In this document: piece after piece, positions 5,266 through 7,639 of the stretch
Position numbering within the stretch: the first letter of the stretch is position 1
Layout: each line of letters begins with the position of its first letter
Assembly (NCBI GenBank): GCA_947626205.1
Contig: CANQRO010000065.1
Location: forward strand, 1-7,639
Source of the DNA: an uncultured Clostridia bacterium
Lineage (GTDB): Bacteria; Bacillota; Clostridia; TANB77; CAG-508
Length of the DNA stretch: 7,639 nt
Direction: 5' to 3'
The notes under the pieces: generated by a model
The model's input: the letters and a program-made list of their open reading frames with translations, nothing else
What the model was told of the DNA's origin: nothing
Database searches by the model: none
Program-made: the position numbers and the translations under genes

Positions 5266-6348
5266 ATGAAAAAAAGAGTACTATTAGGAATGAGTGGAGG
5301 CGTAGATAGTAGTGTATCTGCCATACTGCTAAAGGAACAAGGATATGAAGTAATAGGAATTACAATGAAATTGTATGAAGGAGAAGAAGTAGAAGGAGGA
5401 TGTTGTAGTCTTTCTTCTATTTCTGATGCTAAGCGAGTATGTGATATTTTAAAAATACCACATTACACATTAAATTTTAAGGAAGAATTTAATAAATATG
5501 TAATTGATAATTTTATTGAATGCTATTCAAACTGTAGAACGCCTAACCCATGTATAGAATGTAACAAATATCTAAAATTTGGTAAAATGTATGAAAAAGC
5601 AAAGGAACTAGAATGTGACTATATTGCAACAGGTCATTATGCAAAAATCGAATATGATGAAAAATACAAAATGAATGTATTAAAAAAAGCTAATGCAAAA
5701 GCAAAAGACCAAAGTTATGTATTATATGGCATTCCAAAAGATTTATTAGATAAAATAAAATTTCCTTTAGGCAATTTTGAAAGTAAGGATCAGATAAGGG
5801 AAATTGCTAAAGAATATAACTTATTAGTTGCAAATAAACCAGATAGTGAAGATATATGCTTTATACCAGATGGCAACTATAAAGGATTTTTAGAAAAAAA
5901 TGCAAACTTAAATGAAGTCCAAGGAAATATTGTAACAGCCAAAGGAGAAATTTTAGGTAAGCATTTAGGATTATACAGATACACAATTGGACAACGAAAA
6001 GGTTTAGGAATCTCAAATAAAAATCCATTATATGTAATAGGATTGAATAAAGACAGAAATGAAGTAATAGTTGGAGAAGAAAAAGAACTTTATAAAAAAG
6101 AATTTTTAGTCTCGGACATAAATCTTCTATTATGTGATAAAATAGAAAAGAAAATAGATGTAGAAGTAAAAACTAGATATTCTTCTAAATGCTATAAAGC
6201 CCAAATTATTCAAGAGAAAATAAAAGATGAAAACATCATAAGAGTAACATTAAATGAGCCACAAAAATCTATAACCCCAGGACAATCTGCTGTATTTTAT
6301 GATGGAGATATAGTAATTGGTGGCGGAAAAATAAAGGAGGTATTATAA
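5266..6348 (+). CDS. mnmA: tRNA-specific 2-thiouridylase MnmA
   Basis: MnmA adenylates and then thiolates U34 of tRNA-Lys, -Glu and -Gln to 2-thiouridine using persulfide sulfur. Numbering from ATG 5266 (360 residues), the PP-loop GMSGGVDSS lies at 8-16, ATGHYAKI at 121-128, KDQSYVL at 147-153, YTIGQRKGLGI near 239, and a C-terminal beta-barrel ends the protein. The catalytic pair is C99 in PCIECNKYLKF and C198 in DICFIPDG. C96 gives the NPCxxCN arrangement common in Firmicutes; C86 and C90 are extra, C90 standing where a Gly is usual. An in-frame ATG at 5254 would add four residues, but the Shine-Dalgarno sequence abuts it, so 5266 is preferred. It follows iscU by about 60 bp with no terminator, and its stop touches the next gene's ATG. 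IscS is the obvious sulfur donor here. Confidence 0.95.
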   Translation: MKKRVLLGMSGGVDSSVSAILLKEQGYEVIGITMKLYEGEEVEGGCCSLSSISDAKRVCDILKIPHYTLNFKEEFNKYVIDNFIECYSNCRTPNPCIECNKYLKFGKMYEKAKELECDYIATGHYAKIEYDEKYKMNVLKKANAKAKDQSYVLYGIPKDLLDKIKFPLGNFESKDQIREIAKEYNLLVANKPDSEDICFIPDGNYKGFLEKNANLNEVQGNIVTAKGEILGKHLGLYRYTIGQRKGLGISNKNPLYVIGLNKDRNEVIVGEEKELYKKEFLVSDINLLLCDKIEKKIDVEVKTRYSSKCYKAQIIQEKIKDENIIRVTLNEPQKSITPGQSAVFYDGDIVIGGGKIKEVL

Positions 6349-6615
6349 ATGGAGTATACATATGAAACCCAAAACACATGTGCAAGAAAAATCAAATTTA
6401 CTTTAAATGGCAATGTTGTAACAAATGTAAGGTTTTTAGAGGGTGGTTGCCCAGGAAACTTACAAGCATTACCAAGATTAGTAGAAGGAATGACAGTTGA
6501 AGAAATAGAAAAAAAGATAGGTGGAATTATGTGTGGAATAAAAGGAACATCATGTGCAGACCAATTAGCTAAAGCCGTAAGAAAAGCCTATGAAGAATCT
6601 AAAAAATCAGCTTAA
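6349..6615 (+). CDS. TSCPD-domain small protein with four conserved cysteines (TIGR03905-like)
   Basis: This 88-residue protein fits the TSCPD family of small four-cysteine proteins related to a C-terminal segment found on some ribonucleotide reductases (NrdJ). The cysteines are C11 (NTCARK), C34 (EGGCPGNL), C62 (IMCGIKG) and C69 (TSCADQL, the TSCPD-like motif itself). No signal peptide or membrane segment is visible, so it should be cytoplasmic. The biochemical role is not known; four invariant cysteines suggest binding of a metal ion or Fe-S cluster, which is inference. ATG follows the mnmA stop directly (TAAATG at 6346-6351), and AAAGGAGG at 6333-6340 lies inside the end of mnmA, so the two are coupled. 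It is the last gene of the iscR-controlled unit. I am sure of the family and unsure of the function. Confidence 0.87.
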   Translation: MEYTYETQNTCARKIKFTLNGNVVTNVRFLEGGCPGNLQALPRLVEGMTVEEIEKKIGGIMCGIKGTSCADQLAKAVRKAYEESKKSA

Positions 6616-6648
6616 AATAGATTATAATATATAATATTAAAAGTTAAG

Positions 6649-6694
6649 AAATCTCTTTTATTAAACAATTTTGCTTAATAAAAGAGATTTTTTT
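6649..6694 (+). terminator. Rho-independent terminator of the isc-mnmA-TSCPD unit
   Basis: A perfect 16-bp stem pairs 6649-6664 with 6675-6690 around a 10-nt loop, followed by a run of T (6688-6694). It is the first terminator-like structure after iscR, so it defines the 3' end of the Fe-S unit. Confidence 0.9.
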
Positions 6695-6845
6695 ATATGA
6701 TATAAATTTTATAAATAACTAAAAAAATTTATTTTTTTTAAATGTCCTAAAAATAGGGACAAAATTAGTTCTATATTATGTACAAGCAGCATATAATGTA
6801 GATATATACTTAAGTTTCTAAACTTATAATTTAAAGAAAGAAAAT
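6695..6845. other. Non-coding AT-rich gap before the 3D-domain gene, with one dyad
   Basis: No gene is supported here on either strand. The gap holds a dyad TGTCC (6743-6747) - 9 bp - GGACA (6757-6761), the only GC-bearing symmetry in an otherwise very AT-rich stretch. It also holds a CATATAAT (6790-6797) that could be a second, upstream -10 but lacks a convincing -35. The dyad is about 85 bp before the main promoter and may be an operator or a small RNA hairpin. Confidence 0.3.
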
Positions 6846-6874
6846 TTGACAAAAGAAGAAACTTTATATATAAT
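6846..6874 (+). promoter_or_regulatory. Perfect-consensus sigma-A promoter of the G5/3D-domain gene
   Basis: TTGACA (6846-6851) and TATAAT (6869-6874) are exactly 17 bp apart, the ideal housekeeping promoter. Transcription would begin near 6881, leaving a leader of about 28 nt that contains AAGGAGGG (6889-6896). Confidence 0.88.
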
Positions 6875-6908
6875 AATGACATCGCAAGAAGGAGGGTATT
6901 AACAAGGT

Positions 6909-7639
6909 ATGTTGAAAAATAAAAAAACATCATTGTTTATTATAAGAATTGCGTGTATTATTGTTTTGTTAGTAGCGTTTTTATTTGCAGGCTTCGTATT
7001 AAATAAAAGCTCTGTAAATAGTGTAAAAATTGTTTTAGCGAATAATTATGAAATTAATATACTAACAGCAAAGAAAAATATTTCAGAAATTTTAGAAGAA
7101 AATCACATTGTGTTACTACCAGAAGAAACGGTAGTGCCTAGTATAGATTCTACATTAACTGATGATAAAACTATTAAAATAACCAAAAAAGAAGCGTTGG
7201 CAAGTGAAGTTTCCATAGCTAAGGTAGATAAAGAAACTACAATGCAAGATCTATTAGATGAATATACAAGTGTAGTTACAGAAAAAATACTTACGAAAAA
7301 GCAAGAAATACCTTTTGAAACTATTACACGAGGAGAAAACAGAGGAAATCAAACCAACATACTTCAGAATGGTGAAAATGGAATAAAAGAAATTACGTAT
7401 TCTGCAAAATATAAAGATGATGAAGAAATAGAAAAAACAATAGTGGATGAAAAGGTTGTTAAAGAACCGGTAAATCAAATAATAGAAAAAGTCGAGATTG
7501 CTAAAGTTACTACTCGTGCTAGTTCCGAAAGAGCAGTGGTAGATGTTTCTTCATTAAGTAACGCACTTGCAAAAAAAGTAGTAGGAAAGACAGCGGTTGT
7601 TAAAAAATTTAATACATCAGCTTATTGTGCTTGTGTAAA
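6909..7639 (+). CDS. Membrane-anchored G5/3D-domain cell-wall protein (YabE-like), 3' end beyond the window
   Basis: The frame is open from ATG 6909 to the window edge (243 codons visible). The start follows AAGGAGGG (6889-6896) by 12 nt; TTG at 6912 is a weaker alternative. The protein has a short Lys-rich N-terminus and one membrane helix or uncleaved signal (~9-31). A DUF348-like ubiquitin-fold segment (~37-92, with ISEILEENHIVL and a closing TIKI) comes next, then a G5 domain (~124-196, beginning VTEKILTKKQEIPFET), a linker, and at ~234-243 FNTSAYCACV, the opening of a 3D domain. The order DUF348-G5-3D is that of Bacillus YabE and related clostridial resuscitation-factor/lytic-transglycosylase-like proteins, which act on peptidoglycan outside the membrane. 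The catalytic aspartates of the 3D domain lie outside the window, so activity cannot be judged. It has its own strong promoter and a terminator precedes it, so it is separate from the Fe-S unit. Confidence 0.88.
   Translation, partial: MLKNKKTSLFIIRIACIIVLLVAFLFAGFVLNKSSVNSVKIVLANNYEINILTAKKNISEILEENHIVLLPEETVVPSIDSTLTDDKTIKITKKEALASEVSIAKVDKETTMQDLLDEYTSVVTEKILTKKQEIPFETITRGENRGNQTNILQNGENGIKEITYSAKYKDDEEIEKTIVDEKVVKEPVNQIIEKVEIAKVTTRASSERAVVDVSSLSNALAKKVVGKTAVVKKFNTSAYCACV

Noticed and set aside
6770..6797. Sporulation sigma (SigE/SigK-like) promoter ending in CATATAAT
   Set aside because: The -10 resembles those classes, but the -35 candidate (ATATT core at 6773-6777) matches only partly and the spacing is short; not enough to list as a feature.
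6709..6933. Minus-strand open frame across the intergenic gap
   Set aside because: It is Phe/Leu/Tyr-rich, as expected from translating AT-rich non-coding DNA, and it runs through the strong + strand promoter and ribosome binding site of the 3D-domain gene.
7254..7478. Minus-strand open frame inside the G5-domain gene
   Set aside because: It is a Phe/Tyr-rich antisense shadow of the G5 domain.

Overview
The window is AT-rich throughout, with A/T-ending codons, strong AAGGAGG-type ribosome binding sites, perfect stem-loop terminators with U tracts, and genes packed on one strand. Together with a YabE-like G5/3D-domain cell-wall protein, this points to a low-GC Gram-positive, most likely a member of the Clostridia. 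The species cannot be named from sequence alone. All nine supported genes lie on the + strand. I see no tRNA, rRNA, CRISPR array, insertion sequence or phage gene.

Layout. (1) 1-560 is the 3' end of a cysteine-rich, probably secreted protein with CxxC/GH repeats and a C-terminal InlB/Flg_new-like repeat; it is closed by a terminator. (2) 759-2977 is a two-gene ABC transporter operon of the MacB/FtsX-like (Lol-type) class, permease then ATPase. Tandem 11-bp TTAACA direct repeats precede it and a terminator follows it. (3) 3099-6615 is an iron-sulfur cluster and tRNA-thiolation unit: iscR, iscS, iscU (nifU-like), mnmA and a small four-cysteine TSCPD-domain protein, closed by a terminator. (4) 6909 to the window end is the 5' part of a membrane-anchored G5/3D-domain cell-wall protein behind a perfect-consensus sigma-A promoter.

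How the genes work together. IscR keeps the Cys92/Cys98/Cys104/His107 ligand set at exactly the E. coli residue numbers, so it very probably senses Fe-S status with its own cluster. Three dyads of the form TTCCTA-N9-TAGGAA (one degenerate) sit on the iscR and iscS promoters where a repressor would act, which suggests autoregulation and control of the downstream genes. IscS releases sulfur from cysteine. It can feed IscU, the Fe-S scaffold, and probably MnmA, which makes 2-thiouridine at the tRNA wobble base. The TSCPD protein is translationally packed against mnmA and its role is unknown. hscA, hscB, ferredoxin and iscA are absent from the window, so this is a minimal ISC locus.

Most worth a second look: the IscR-type operator architecture, the TSCPD protein as an uncharacterised member of the Fe-S/thiolation unit, the Cys/His tail of IscU, and the 11-bp tandem repeats in front of the ABC transporter. 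None proves a new system. The isc-mnmA-TSCPD unit is the best candidate for undescribed biology.
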